Positions 39,831 through 50,331 are shown, counted from the first letter of the stretch. The stretch: DNA of 64,000 nucleotides from UBA2279 sp034399355 (GCA_034399355.1 JAXMMT010000009.1:186001-250000), one strand, 5' to 3'. The notes: generated by a model not told the origin, from the letters alone. Program-made: numbers and translations.

Positions 39831-40495
39831 CGTCCGTCCGAGAACTCGCGGAGGAGATCTCCGAGACCACGGTGAGGGGCGCGACTCGTATCCCTGTCAG
39901 CGCCCACATAGCCGCTTACAAAGCGCTTCACGTACTTCGCGAGCATGTCCGCTTCAAGGTTGACGTCCACGCCGATTGCTTTGTCCTTGAGCGTTGTCAA
40001 CTCCTCGGTCTGCGGGATAATGGCGCAGGTAAAGCCTTTATTTGCGATCTTGGCGACGGTGAGAGAAATGCCGTCCACGGCAATCGACCCCTTCTCGACC
40101 ACATACTGCATGATCGAAGCCGGTGCGCCGAACTGGTACACCGTAAACTTCCCCCCGGGCTGTCGGAGCTGAAGTGTTCCGACACCGTCGATGTGGCCTG
40201 AGACGAGATGACCTCCAAGACGGTCCGAGAGGCGCAGCGCACGCTCCAGGTTCACCTTCCCGCCCTGGCGCAGGGCACCGAGCGTCGAACTCTCAAGGGT
40301 CTCACCGCTCAGATCCGTGAGAAAGGCACCCCGGATGAACTTCACGACGGTAAGGCATACCCCGTCGACCGCGATCGAGTCGCCGATCGCCATATCACGT
40401 CCGAATTCCGGGGCGTAAACCTCCAGTCGCATGCCGCCGGACACCCGCTCCGCCCGAGTGATCACACCTTCGCATTCCACCAGACCTGTGAACAT
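39827..40495 (-). CDS. ribE: riboflavin synthase alpha chain
   Basis: A 222-residue RibE that dismutates two lumazines to riboflavin. It has the tandem lumazine-binding repeats starting MFTGLVECEGVI and LERALRLSDRLGGHLVSGHIDGVG, and GDSIAVDGVCLTV / GSIAVDGISLTV in the two halves. It is coupled to ribBA by a four-base overlap. Confidence 0.96.
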   Translation of the reverse strand: MFTGLVECEGVITRAERVSGGMRLEVYAPEFGRDMAIGDSIAVDGVCLTVVKFIRGAFLTDLSGETLESSTLGALRQGGKVNLERALRLSDRLGGHLVSGHIDGVGTLQLRQPGGKFTVYQFGAPASIMQYVVEKGSIAVDGISLTVAKIANKGFTCAIIPQTEELTTLKDKAIGVDVNLEADMLAKYVKRFVSGYVGADRDTSRAPHRGLGDLLREFSDGR

Positions 40496-40510
40496 CTCTA
40501 CTCCTTCCGG

Positions 40511-41644
40511 CTATCCGGCAGTCTCTTCGTGAAACGGCCTCCAGACGACTACCGCATCGTCACCCTCGACTCCCGCCTCAACCGCTCGCATCCGTGGAGC
40601 CAGGTCGTTCCCCGCAGCGTCCGCCCGGCCAAGATAGAGCGGCGGCGCGGCATTGCCCGCCATCCCGCCAGCCTGAACAACGAACAGCTCATGTATGGCG
40701 CCCTCACTCCAGAGCGCGCTCGCAAGCCCTGGGCCCGCCTCGATGAGCACATCATCGACGCCTTCCGCCGCAAGGGCGCGTAGTGCGCCGGTGATTCCCT
40801 CGGTATACGGGTAGCGCACCACTCGCACACCACGCTGCGTGACGGCATCGAGCGCGTCTCTCGTAGTGTGGTCGCTCGTCAGCAACACCACACGTTCCGC
40901 ATCACCGGAGAACACGGCATGGTCTACCCCCGGGACCGACGTTCGCGAGATCACTACACGCAACGGCTGACGACCTGCGAGGGCGTCGGCCGCGTCGCGC
41001 ACGGTCAACAACGGGTCGTCGATGTCGACTGTCGCGGCGCCTACGGCGACCGCCGTGGATGCAGCACGCAGCCGACGTGTGATCGCTGCGCCCCCGTGCC
41101 CGGTTATCCTTGATCGCAGACCAGACATCATCGCTGCCCTGGCATCAATGGTAAGTGCAAGCTTCACGCGCACCCACGGAAGACCGGTTCGAAGGTGCAT
41201 GAGCCACGCCTCATTGAGCTCCTCGAACGGTGAGGGATCCTCAGCGAACGCTACGCTCACGCCTCCCCGGCGCAGCTCCTCCGCTCCGCCGCCTGTCACA
41301 CCAGGGTTGGGATCAGGCATGCCGATCATCACTCGCGCGACGCCTGCAGACAGCAGCGCCGCCGCGCACGGAGGCGTACGGCCGTAGTGATTGCAGGGCT
41401 CCAGCGTGACGTACGCGGTCGCGCCCCGAGCGGCCTCACCGGCCTCGGCCAGGGCGACGGCTTCAGCATGCAGACCACCGGCGTGTTCGTGGAAGCCTTC
41501 ACCGACGACCTGGCCGTCGGACACGATGACGCAGCCGACCATGGGGTTTGGCGAGGTGGCGCCGCGGCCCTTCTCGGCAAGCACGAAGGCATGACGAAAC
41601 AGCGGGTCGTTCACTGAAGCAGACGCGTCGGAAAACAAACGCAC
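40511..41644 (-). CDS. ribD: bifunctional pyrimidine deaminase / reductase RibD
   Basis: A 377-residue RibD. The N-terminal deaminase has HAEAVALAEAG and PCNHYGRTPPC, the zinc-site residues; the C-terminal reductase has VRVKLALTIDARAA, ITGHGG and VAVGAATVDIDDP. The start is GTG at 41644 with GGAAGG upstream. That ribosome site directly abuts the FMN aptamer, so translation control by FMN is likely. Confidence 0.95.
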   Translation of the reverse strand: MRLFSDASASVNDPLFRHAFVLAEKGRGATSPNPMVGCVIVSDGQVVGEGFHEHAGGLHAEAVALAEAGEAARGATAYVTLEPCNHYGRTPPCAAALLSAGVARVMIGMPDPNPGVTGGGAEELRRGGVSVAFAEDPSPFEELNEAWLMHLRTGLPWVRVKLALTIDARAAMMSGLRSRITGHGGAAITRRLRAASTAVAVGAATVDIDDPLLTVRDAADALAGRQPLRVVISRTSVPGVDHAVFSGDAERVVLLTSDHTTRDALDAVTQRGVRVVRYPYTEGITGALRALAAEGVDDVLIEAGPGLASALWSEGAIHELFVVQAGGMAGNAAPPLYLGRADAAGNDLAPRMRAVEAGVEGDDAVVVWRPFHEETAG

Positions 41645-41654
41645 GTAGACCTTC

Positions 41655-41765
41655 CTTCTCCCATCCGGACTCTAACCGTCGGCCCCGGAATCTCACCGGG
41701 TCGGCCCCTTTCGGGGTTCGCGGGCTGTAACCGCCGGTGGGGAATCTCACCCCGCCCTGAAGAAA
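41655..41765 (-). promoter_or_regulatory. FMN riboswitch (RFN element) of ribD-ribE-ribBA-ribH
   Basis: The minus strand shows the RFN conserved pieces in order: AGGGCGGGGTGA, CCCCACCGGCGGTTA, AGCCCGCGA, GGCCGACCCGGTGA, CGACGGTTAGAGTCCGGATG and GGAGAAGG. The 3' end of the aptamer runs into the ribD ribosome site (GGAAGG, about 41652-41657), with no room for a separate terminator. FMN binding would hide the site and block RibD synthesis. Confidence 0.95.
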
Positions 41766-41777
41766 GCAGTACCCATT

Positions 41778-42452
<675 letters not shown>

Positions 42453-42464
42453 GCGCCGCCCCCC

Positions 42465-43481
42465 TCAGTCTTCGATCAAGTCCATCCCGTGTAGCTCGTC
42501 ACGCGCACTTCGACCCATGAGCAGACCTCCCGCGTCCGTGGGGTCCGCACCTTCGTAGAGCGCAGCATGCACCTGGTGCGTGATCGGCAGTTCCACGCCC
42601 ACGCTATGCGCGAGCTCGTGGACGCTCACGGCGCTCCTCGCGCCCTCGGCCACCATATGGGTCTTCTCGGCGTAACCCTCTATCGTCCCGCCCTCAGCTA
42701 CCCACTGCCCGAGCGCGCGGTTCCGACTGTGCTGCGAGGTGCACGTGGCGATGAGGTCACCCATACCCGCCAGGCCCATGTAGGTGAGCGGGTTCGCTCC
42801 CAGATGACAGCCCAGGCGGCTCATCTCAGCAAGACCACGCGTCATGAGCGTCGCTTTCGTGTTGTCGCCGTAGCCAAGTCCGTCCGACATACCTGCAGCG
42901 ACCGCGATGACATTCTTGGACGCGCCACCGAGCTCGACGCCGATGATATCGGTGTTCGTGTAGACGCGGAATGAGGGCGCCATGAACAGCTCCTGGAACA
43001 TGCGCGCGACGTCGTCGTCGTACGCCGCGACGACGGTAGCCGAAGGGACGCCCCTCGATACTTCCTCTGCATGATTGGGTCCGGAAAGCGCTGCAAGGCG
43101 CTCACGCCCGCCAACAACGTCCTCGAGGACCTCCGTCATGCGCATGAGTGTGCCCTCTTCGACTCCTTTGGCGAGATTGACAACCGGGACGTCAGCGCTC
43201 AGGTAGGGCCTCATCCTGTCGGCGATGCCACGTACACCATGGCTTGGAGTGACCACCACCGCAGCTTCGACGCCGCGCAAGACCTCTTCTATGTCGGGAG
43301 AAGCGAAGACCCGGTCTCCCAGGACCACGTCAGTGAGGTACAGCGGATTGTGGCGCTCCACAGTGATACCCTCCGCAATCTCGGGTTCACGGGCCCACAA
43401 CGACACATCAACGCCTTTGCCCGACAGCAACCACGAGACTGCCGTGCCCCACGAACCGGCGCCGATGACCGCTACACGCAT
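42465..43481 (-). CDS. gpsA: glycerol-3-phosphate dehydrogenase [NAD(P)+]
   Basis: A 338-residue GpsA that makes sn-glycerol 3-phosphate for phospholipids. It has the NAD loop AVIGAGSWGTAVSW, VNLAKGVEEGT, ALSGPNHAEEVSRG, GVELGGASKNVIAVAAG (catalytic Lys) and LAGMGDLIATCTSQHSRNRALG. Its start lies one base after the plsY stop; PlsY acylates its product. Confidence 0.96.
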   Translation of the reverse strand: MRVAVIGAGSWGTAVSWLLSGKGVDVSLWAREPEIAEGITVERHNPLYLTDVVLGDRVFASPDIEEVLRGVEAAVVVTPSHGVRGIADRMRPYLSADVPVVNLAKGVEEGTLMRMTEVLEDVVGGRERLAALSGPNHAEEVSRGVPSATVVAAYDDDVARMFQELFMAPSFRVYTNTDIIGVELGGASKNVIAVAAGMSDGLGYGDNTKATLMTRGLAEMSRLGCHLGANPLTYMGLAGMGDLIATCTSQHSRNRALGQWVAEGGTIEGYAEKTHMVAEGARSAVSVHELAHSVGVELPITHQVHAALYEGADPTDAGGLLMGRSARDELHGMDLIED

Positions 43482-43482
43482 G

Positions 43483-44157
43483 CTAGCTCCCCTTCTTTCG
43501 ATTCTTTCGCCAGCCTGACTCGTCGAGCAACCTTCTTCTGAACGTTATCTTAGTCTCTTCCCCGTGAATGATGCGGCCGACGTTCGAGCGATGTCTCCAG
43601 ATGACGAGGGCTGCGGTCACAACGGCGAAGGCCAGAAGCGAATAGCGCCCCGGATACAGCACTGCTGTTGTGGCCGGGAAAAGAGCGGCGATCGTCACCG
43701 ACCCCAGGGAGACCATGCGTCCAAGCGCCGTCACGATAAAGAAGACGCCGATCAGCACGAGGACGACCCGTGGCGCCATAACGGCGATCGCACCAGCAGC
43801 GGTCGCGACTCCTTTGCCGCCTCTGAATCCGATGAACGGCGAGAAGGAGTGACCGGCAATCGCGCCAAGCGCGCCGACGATGCGGAACCAGTCGTGGCCC
43901 TCGGCGCCGAAGGCGAGCGGCGCGACCAGGGCAGCGACATAGACGGCTGCTGCGCCTTTGGCCCCATCGAGTGCCAGGACTGCAAATCCCGGCGCCGGCC
44001 CGAATACGCGCAGTACGTTCGTCGCACCGGTATTTCCGGATCCGAGTTCACGTACGTCCACCCCCCAGAAGATCTTCCCAACGATCACCGCGAAGGGAAG
44101 GGAGCCAAGAACGTACGCGGCAGCTGCAGCTGCCGGTATGCGCCACAAAAGATCCAC
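43483..44157 (-). CDS. plsY: glycerol-3-phosphate acyltransferase PlsY
   Basis: A 224-residue membrane enzyme that acylates glycerol 3-phosphate from acyl-phosphate. It has GSLPFAVIVGK, the catalytic loop LGSGNTGATNVLRVFG, LDGAKGAAAV, and GHSFSPFIGFRGGKGVATAAG. The C-terminal basic tail is longer than usual (RRRLLDESGWRKNRKKGS). The gene lies between der and gpsA. Confidence 0.95.
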   Translation of the reverse strand: MDLLWRIPAAAAAAYVLGSLPFAVIVGKIFWGVDVRELGSGNTGATNVLRVFGPAPGFAVLALDGAKGAAAVYVAALVAPLAFGAEGHDWFRIVGALGAIAGHSFSPFIGFRGGKGVATAAGAIAVMAPRVVLVLIGVFFIVTALGRMVSLGSVTIAALFPATTAVLYPGRYSLLAFAVVTAALVIWRHRSNVGRIIHGEETKITFRRRLLDESGWRKNRKKGS

Positions 44158-44158
44158 G

Positions 44159-45466
44159 TCAGTCCTTCTTCTTGAACTTCAACACGATTGGCGTACCCTC
44201 AAAATCGAACGCCTCGCGAAGGCGGTTCTCAAGGTAGCGTCGGAAGTTGTCGTCCACCAACCTCGGATGGTTCGCGAAGAACACGAAGCCCGGCGGTTTC
44301 TGCCGTGTCTGCGTGGCATACTGCAGCCGGAGGTGTACCCCGTGCTTGGAGATGGTGTGTCCGGTTGCGCGAATCTCCGTGAGAAGCTTGTTGAGTGTTG
44401 GCGTCGACACGGTGCCGGTGTACGAGGCGTACACGCGCTCGAGCGTCGGGAACAGCTTGTTGACGCCGGAACCGGTGAGCGCGCTCACGCGGATCACGGG
44501 CGCATAGCCCACGAAACCCAGTTTCAGGCCCACCTGCTCCGTGACTTCCGCCTTGCCTTCAGGACCCTCGACGATGTCCCACTTGTTCAGCACGATCACG
44601 AGGGCGCAACCGCGCTCTGCGGCGAAACGCGCAACACGCTGGTCTTGGTCGGTCACACCGAGAGGTGAGTCCACCATGAGCAGCGCGATGTCCGCTCGGT
44701 CGATTGCGCGCATCGCGCGCACGAAGCTGTAGTACTCGACCGACTCGTCGATCTGTGACTTACGCCGCAGCCCGGCGGTGTCGACCAGCCGGTACCGGGT
44801 CTCCCCGACCTCCAGAAGCGTGTCGAGCGCATCCCGTGTGGTGCCGGCCACTTCGGACACGATCGACTGTTCCTGGCCGAGCAAACGGTTGAAGAGCGAG
44901 GACTTCCCCGCATTCGGACGGCCGATGATGGCCACGTTGATGGCTTCGCTCTCATCTTCCGGCTCGGTAGACGGCAGTGCTTCGACGAGAGCATCGAGCA
45001 AGTCACCTGTGCCGTGCCCGTGCAGCGCGGAGACAGGCCACGGTGTGTCGAGACCCAGAGACCAGAACTCATGGATCTCTGCGTCCCGCCCGGGGGTATC
45101 CATCTTATTCACGCACAGGAAGACTGGCTTGCTAACGCGCTTGAGCAGCCGCGCGACTTCTTGATCACCGGGAGTGATGCCGGCGTGTCCGTCGACCAGC
45201 AAGATGATGACCTCGGCCTCCTCGGCAGCCATCACCGCCTGTTTGCGAATGGAATCACCGAAGGCGTCGTCTGATGAGGATTCGATGCCTCCCGTGTCGA
45301 TGAGCATGAACTCCACGCCGTTCCAGTCGGCTTTATGGTAGCTCCTGTCACGCGTGACGCCACTTGTGGCGTGCACGATGGCGTCCTGCGTCTGCACAAG
45401 CCTGTTCACGAACGTCGACTTGCCGACATTCGGACGACCGACGACCGCTATCATCGGGAGTGCCAC
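44159..45466 (-). CDS. der: ribosome assembly GTPase Der (EngA)
   Basis: A 435-residue protein with two G domains and a KH-like C-terminal domain. The first has VVGRPNVGKSTFVNR and LIDTGGIE, the second IIGRPNAGKSSLFNRLL, LVDTAGLRRK and LNKWDIVEG; the tail is LRLQYATQTRQKPPGFVFFANHP. It acts in 50S subunit maturation. The start is a GTG at 45466 with AAGGCGGTGA upstream; an ATG at 45454 is an alternative. Confidence 0.96.
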   Translation of the reverse strand: MALPMIAVVGRPNVGKSTFVNRLVQTQDAIVHATSGVTRDRSYHKADWNGVEFMLIDTGGIESSSDDAFGDSIRKQAVMAAEEAEVIILLVDGHAGITPGDQEVARLLKRVSKPVFLCVNKMDTPGRDAEIHEFWSLGLDTPWPVSALHGHGTGDLLDALVEALPSTEPEDESEAINVAIIGRPNAGKSSLFNRLLGQEQSIVSEVAGTTRDALDTLLEVGETRYRLVDTAGLRRKSQIDESVEYYSFVRAMRAIDRADIALLMVDSPLGVTDQDQRVARFAAERGCALVIVLNKWDIVEGPEGKAEVTEQVGLKLGFVGYAPVIRVSALTGSGVNKLFPTLERVYASYTGTVSTPTLNKLLTEIRATGHTISKHGVHLRLQYATQTRQKPPGFVFFANHPRLVDDNFRRYLENRLREAFDFEGTPIVLKFKKKD

Positions 45467-45497
45467 CGTCTCACCGCCTTCGCATTTGGATTCGTCA

Positions 45498-46811
45498 CTA
45501 CTCGCAGACGGTTTTGACAACCGCGATGGCGTCCGTCGCCACGATGCGGACGTCAGTGCCGGCCAGGGCCGACAGGCTGCCTGCGGGGGTGTCATCGAGC
45601 AGTAGTCCGTCGGAGTTTACTACAACGTCAGGAACCAGGTACGGCCCGTCGCCACCGTGCCGCCTGATGGCATCGGCGATCTCGGCCCCGCCGAGCAGAC
45701 CAGTCACCGACACATCGCCGCCAAGCAGGTGATTTCTGATTGGCAGCACCTCAACAGCCTCGGCAAGCCCCACATCGGCCAACGCGCGCACCAGCACCGG
45801 CGCGAAGAGCGACCCTGTCACGGCGACCGCGCGACGGACCGCATGTCTACCAACGGACTTTTCGGCGAGCTCGTCCAGAAACACACGGACAAGACCGATG
45901 CCGTTCTCATACTGGGGGAAATCGCCGTACGCGGACGCCAGGGGCACCTCAACGCCGGCATTGAGGTAGAACTCATCAGCCGCCTGAACCCACGACACGC
46001 GGTCGGTCGCGGCAAGGATTCCCCGCCACCGCTCCACCTGCTCAAGCACTGCACCAGCATCCTCTTGGTTCTCGAAGGAACGCGTGAACCGCGACTGATG
46101 CGCCGTGTACCCCAGCGGAACGATGCCGACCGAACGCACGCCGTCCCGCTCGGCGAGCCACTGCAGCGTCTCATCGAGGATCACGCCATCGTTCACACCC
46201 GGCAACAGAACAAGCTGCACGTGCAGCTCGATTCCCGCCGCGAGTAGCTCATCGAACCGCTCGAGCGCACGATCCTCCACCGTCGGACAGATCAGCCGGC
46301 GGCGTACGTCGGGGTCGACTGCATGGAGCGACACATAGAGTGGCGACAAGCGTTGCTCTGCGATTCGAGATACGTCGGCATCGTCAAGGTTTGTGAGCGT
46401 GATGAACGTCCCGCTCAAGAAAGACAGCCTGAAGTCGTCGTCGCGCACATACAGCGAACTGCGCATGCCGGCCGGCAGTTGCGAGACGAAGCAGAACGCG
46501 CAGGCGTTGTCACATTCGCGCACGCCGTCGAAGAGCACATCGGCGAAGGAGACCCCCAGCGACCGGTTCGTGGCACGCTCGATCTCGATCTGGATCCTCT
46601 GCCCACCACGCTCCAGCATCAGCACGAACTCGGGTTCCTCGGTCAGCCACTGCCAGTCGAGGACATCGCGTACGGACTCACCTTCGACCGCTAGCATGCG
46701 GTCCCCCACGATGACTCCCGCGATCTGGGCGTCCGATCCCATTGCCACGCCAGTAACAACCGCACCCGCACCTGCCCGTGCGTGGGGCGTTCCGTACGTC
46801 TCACGCGCCAT
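45498..46811 (-). CDS. DUF512 radical-SAM-like iron-sulfur protein with PDZ domain
   Basis: A 437-residue protein of the DUF512 family. An N-terminal PDZ-like region (about residues 15-60; VVTGVAMGSDAQIAGVIVGDRMLAVEG) is followed by a radical-SAM-like barrel with the cluster motif CDNACAFCFVSQLP (C-x3-C-x2-C) and the C-terminal DUF512 domain (VAVTGSLFAPVL, RNHLLGGDVSVTGLLGG). The family is widespread in anaerobes and cyanobacteria, but its reaction is unknown. The ATG at 46811 overlaps the ispH stop by 11 bases. Confidence 0.9.
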   Translation of the reverse strand: MARETYGTPHARAGAGAVVTGVAMGSDAQIAGVIVGDRMLAVEGESVRDVLDWQWLTEEPEFVLMLERGGQRIQIEIERATNRSLGVSFADVLFDGVRECDNACAFCFVSQLPAGMRSSLYVRDDDFRLSFLSGTFITLTNLDDADVSRIAEQRLSPLYVSLHAVDPDVRRRLICPTVEDRALERFDELLAAGIELHVQLVLLPGVNDGVILDETLQWLAERDGVRSVGIVPLGYTAHQSRFTRSFENQEDAGAVLEQVERWRGILAATDRVSWVQAADEFYLNAGVEVPLASAYGDFPQYENGIGLVRVFLDELAEKSVGRHAVRRAVAVTGSLFAPVLVRALADVGLAEAVEVLPIRNHLLGGDVSVTGLLGGAEIADAIRRHGGDGPYLVPDVVVNSDGLLLDDTPAGSLSALAGTDVRIVATDAIAVVKTVCE

Positions 46812-47646
46812 GGGCGCCCATCGCCTCGATCGCATCGACGACCCCACGTATCTGGATATCGGGAGTCGAGGCGCCAGCAGTCACGCCCACGACTGCTGCA
46901 CCGGTGAACCACTCAAGCCGGACCTCATCCGCCGTCTCAACGTGGTACACCCGCTCGTTCACTTCTCGGCAGATCTCAGCAAGACGCGCCGTGTTACCGG
47001 AGTTGTGACCGCCGACCACTACTATCACGTCGACCTTACGCGCAAGCTCGCCCGCAGCGCACTGCCGCTTGGCGGTCGCACTGCAGATCGTGTTGCACAC
47101 GCGCAGCTCCGTCACGCGCGGCAGAAGCGCGGTGACCACCTCTTCGAGGCGTGCCGCGGACTGCGTTGTCTGGACGACGACACCCACCCTGCGCGACGAC
47201 AGGCTCTCGGGGAGTTCATCGGCGCGCTGTACGATAATGGCATTCCCGCCGGCGTGCGCCTGGATGCCTTCGACTTCAGGGTGATCCGCTTCCCCGACGA
47301 TCACGACGCTGTAGCCCGCTTCCGTGAGTTCCGCGGCGCACTTGTGCGCGGCTCCTACGAACGGACACGTGGCGTCAACGACCTCGAGGCCCTTTTCCCG
47401 CGCGGCGTCGATGATAGCCGGGTCGACGCCATGAGAACGGATGACGACCGTTCCGGTCTCGATCTCGTCAAGTCCCGACGCGACGTCAACGCCCTGACTG
47501 CGCAGCTCGTTCACCGCTTGTGGATTGTGGATGAGTGGACCGAGTGTGTGTACGTTCTCACTCGTGGCTGCAGCCTGTTCGGCCAGGCGGAGTGCACGCT
47601 CCACGCCATAACACACACCCGCGTGTTCCGCGATGATGACCTTCAT
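46801..47646 (-). CDS. ispH: 4-hydroxy-3-methylbut-2-enyl diphosphate reductase
   Basis: A 281-residue IspH (LytB) producing IPP and DMAPP in the last MEP step. The three Fe-S cysteines are in AEHAGVCYGVERAL, EVVDATCPFVG and VCNTICSATAKRQ; the substrate residues IRSHGVDP and SNTARLAEI-type NSGNTARLAEI are visible. It follows plsC with a one-base overlap. Confidence 0.96.
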   Translation of the reverse strand: MKVIIAEHAGVCYGVERALRLAEQAAATSENVHTLGPLIHNPQAVNELRSQGVDVASGLDEIETGTVVIRSHGVDPAIIDAAREKGLEVVDATCPFVGAAHKCAAELTEAGYSVVIVGEADHPEVEGIQAHAGGNAIIVQRADELPESLSSRRVGVVVQTTQSAARLEEVVTALLPRVTELRVCNTICSATAKRQCAAGELARKVDVIVVVGGHNSGNTARLAEICREVNERVYHVETADEVRLEWFTGAAVVGVTAGASTPDIQIRGVVDAIEAMGAHGA

Positions 47647-48275
47647 CAGTGCAGCCCCCTCCCTCGCTCAAGTTCCTCGCTGATTCTTCGCATGATAGCC
47701 GCCGTCATAGCAGCTACACGCTCCTTACGCCCGCCCTCGGCGAACGAATGTGAGTACACCGGCTGGCCATACACGACCGTCACGCGACGCAGCCGAGGAA
47801 GCTTGCGACCCTTCGGCAGCACGTTCTCTGTTCCCACGAACGCCACCGGAACCACCGGCACTCCTGCACGCATCGCGACAAACGCAGCTCCGCCATGTGC
47901 TTCACCAAGTGACTTCGGATCCGCGCTGCGCGTTCCTTCCGGGAAGATGCCCACGAGGTCGCCCTCTTTCAGGAGCTTCGTCGCAGTCTCGATCGCGCCA
48001 CGGTCCGCACTTCCGCGGTTGACCGGAAACGCCCATACCCGCGGCATGAACCACCGCAGGAACCCACCTTCCCATAGCTCCTGCTTGGCCATGAAGTGTA
48101 TCGGTCGCGGCGCACTGCACCACAGAAGTACCGGGTCCATGTGCGACACGTGGTTACCGGCGATGATGGCGCCGCCAGATGGCACGTTCTCAGCGTCATG
48201 GACTCGCACCTTGAACGCGATCAGCAGCAGTCTGCCGATGGTGGAACGCAGTATCTTTCCAAGTGTCTGCGTCAC
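47646..48275 (-). CDS. plsC: 1-acylglycerol-3-phosphate acyltransferase
   Basis: A 209-residue acyltransferase making phosphatidate. Catalytic NHVSHMDP and the substrate motifs FPEGTRS and VPVVPVAFVG are intact; one N-terminal hydrophobic stretch may anchor it. The start is GTG at 48275, overlapping the cmk stop (GTGA). With plsY and gpsA nearby, most of phosphatidate synthesis is encoded within 5 kb. Confidence 0.93.
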   Translation of the reverse strand: MTQTLGKILRSTIGRLLLIAFKVRVHDAENVPSGGAIIAGNHVSHMDPVLLWCSAPRPIHFMAKQELWEGGFLRWFMPRVWAFPVNRGSADRGAIETATKLLKEGDLVGIFPEGTRSADPKSLGEAHGGAAFVAMRAGVPVVPVAFVGTENVLPKGRKLPRLRRVTVVYGQPVYSHSFAEGGRKERVAAMTAAIMRRISEELERGRGLH

Positions 48276-48940
48276 CGTACGTCCTCCACGAGGCAGACAA
48301 CGCGGTCCACGACCTCCTCAACGGTCAGACCGGTCGTATCCACAATGGTCGCATCGTCTGCGACCGCAAGGGGACTCGTCTCTCGCTGGGTGTCCGCCGC
48401 ATCGCGACGATCGATCCCCTCACGGACGCTCTCGGTGCCAAGAGTGTGCCCTGCGTCCGCGAGCTCGTAGTGTCGCCGACGCGCTCTTTCCTCGGCAGAA
48501 GCGGTCAGGTAGACCTTCACGGCAGCGTCAGGAAAGACCACGGTGCCGATGTCGCGACCCTCGATGACCGCATTATCGTCGCCTACGAGCCGGCGCTGCT
48601 GGGCGACCAGAGCTGCCCGGACTCCGGGGACCCGCGCAACGATACTTACCACGGCATCCACCCGGGGAGTACGGATCATCCGGGTCACGTCCGAGCCGGA
48701 CACGAAGACGCCGGTCTGTACGGGATCGCCCTCTGTGTATGTGAACGACACCAGCTCCTCAGCGGCGAGCGCCGAAAGCGCATCAGCATCTTGCAGATCG
48801 GCTGCTTGGGTCACAGCCAATGCCGCTACAGCCCGATACATCGCACCGGTGTCCAGGTAGCGGAACCCGAGCCTTCGAGCCACTGCCTTGGCCACGGTAG
48901 ACTTGCCCGAAGCTGCCGGGCCATCGATGGCGACGATCAT
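48272..48940 (-). CDS. cmk: cytidylate kinase
   Basis: A 222-residue CMP kinase. It has the P-loop MIVAIDGPAASGKSTVAKAVA, RYLDTGAMYRAVA, VIEGRDIGTVVFPDA and the lid LTASAEERARRRHYEL. The ATG at 48940 is preferred (AGGAAG ten bases upstream) over an in-frame GTG at 48949. The aroA-cmk adjacency is common. Confidence 0.95.
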   Translation of the reverse strand: MIVAIDGPAASGKSTVAKAVARRLGFRYLDTGAMYRAVAALAVTQAADLQDADALSALAAEELVSFTYTEGDPVQTGVFVSGSDVTRMIRTPRVDAVVSIVARVPGVRAALVAQQRRLVGDDNAVIEGRDIGTVVFPDAAVKVYLTASAEERARRRHYELADAGHTLGTESVREGIDRRDAADTQRETSPLAVADDATIVDTTGLTVEEVVDRVVCLVEDVR

Positions 48941-49011
48941 GGATTGCACTCTTCCTGTGAGCGGCGACGCAAGGGGATTCTAGCATGTAGTGCACGCGAT
49001 GCGGTCACGCC

Positions 49012-50331
49012 TCACAGCGTTGTCGTGATGCGAAGTGCTTCCAAGTCCGCGACGAATCCCGGGTACGACACGTCGACGGACTCGAACCGGTCGATCGTTA
49101 CAGGCCCTTCAGCCACGAGTGCCGCAACGGCGTAGGCCATAGCAAGACGATGGTCGCCGAGAGAGTCCAGCTCCGCCGAACCGAGCACGCATGGTCCGTC
49201 GACCTCCAGCCAATCCTCCCCCACGCGGACCGTACAGCCGAGAGCGGCAAGCCCCTCCGCAACTGCGCTGAGCCGGTCCGACTCCTTGACGCGCAGTTCC
49301 CGGACGCCTTCGAACCGGGTCGTCCCCTCGGCGGCACTCGCTACGACGGCGAGCACCGGGATCTCGTCTATGAGCGACGGTACCTCCTCGGCCATGACCG
49401 TCGTGGCGTGCATGCCTTCCGTGCCACAGGCATGCAGTGTGGCAACCGACTCTCCTTCTGTGTTGCTCTGACCCAGCTCCACGCTCACGCGAGCACCCAT
49501 TCGCGTCAGCACCCGCAAAAAGCCGGTACGCGTCGGGTTGATCGCGACGTCCGGCAGCACGACATCGCTTTCTGGCACGAGTACCGCTGCAGCGACCATG
49601 AACGCCGCCGAAGACGGGTCCGCAGGCACGACAAAATCCGCCGCGGTCAGGTACGCGGGTCCGTACACCCAGGTACTGTGGGCTTCGTCATCCCGGCCGA
49701 CGTCCACGCCAAAAGCGGGCAACATGCGCTCCGTGTGATCGCGGCTCAGAGCCGGCCCCGCCACCACCGTACGTCCTTCGGCGCGCAGCCCTGCCAGCAG
49801 TACCGCGCTCTTCACCTGAGCGCTGGCCACATTCAGCCGGTACTCCCCTGCTCGCAGGAAACCGCCACGTACGCTCACCGGCAGCAGACCGCCGCGCGAT
49901 TCGAACTCCGCACCCATCTCGACGAGCGGATCGATCACGCGCCCCATAGGACGCCGCGAGAGCGATTCGTCGCCCTGCAGGACTGCATACCGGTCCCATC
50001 CTGCGAGGACTCCCATCAGCAGCCGTGCCGTGGTCCCGCTGTTGCCGCAATCGATGACTTCTGCTGGTGAGACCGGACCCTGACCGCCCCAACCGGTGAC
50101 CCTCAACTCGAGCCCTTCAGCGGACGCGGACACCACCTCCACCGACGCGCCTAATGCCCGCACTGCCGATATCGTCGATCGGACGTCGGCGCTGTCTAAG
50201 ACGCCGGTCACCTGCGATACGCCCTGCGCCATGGCCGAGAAGAGCACCGCGCGGTGTGAGATCGACTTATCGCCCGGTACGCGCACCTCACCTCGCAGCG
50301 GACCAGTCGCACGTCGTGCGTGATACTTCAT
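49012..50331 (-). CDS. aroA: 3-phosphoshikimate 1-carboxyvinyltransferase (EPSP synthase)
   Basis: A 439-residue EPSP synthase of the shikimate pathway. It has GDKSISHRAVLFSAMAQG, CGNSGTTARLLMGVLAG, the YAVLQGDESLSRRPMGR loop, SAQVKSAVLLAGL and RVKESDRLSAVAEGL. Active-site K, R, D and E appear conserved. The start overlaps the tyrA stop by four bases. Confidence 0.96.
   Translation of the reverse strand: MKYHARRATGPLRGEVRVPGDKSISHRAVLFSAMAQGVSQVTGVLDSADVRSTISAVRALGASVEVVSASAEGLELRVTGWGGQGPVSPAEVIDCGNSGTTARLLMGVLAGWDRYAVLQGDESLSRRPMGRVIDPLVEMGAEFESRGGLLPVSVRGGFLRAGEYRLNVASAQVKSAVLLAGLRAEGRTVVAGPALSRDHTERMLPAFGVDVGRDDEAHSTWVYGPAYLTAADFVVPADPSSAAFMVAAAVLVPESDVVLPDVAINPTRTGFLRVLTRMGARVSVELGQSNTEGESVATLHACGTEGMHATTVMAEEVPSLIDEIPVLAVVASAAEGTTRFEGVRELRVKESDRLSAVAEGLAALGCTVRVGEDWLEVDGPCVLGSAELDSLGDHRLAMAYAVAALVAEGPVTIDRFESVDVSYPGFVADLEALRITTTL

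Noticed and set aside
46393..48567. A very long open frame (724 codons) on the plus strand
   Set aside because: It lies wholly antisense to the DUF512, ispH, plsC and cmk genes, whose motifs are clear. Long antisense frames are usual in GC-rich codon use; the translation is arginine/serine-rich and shows no domain.
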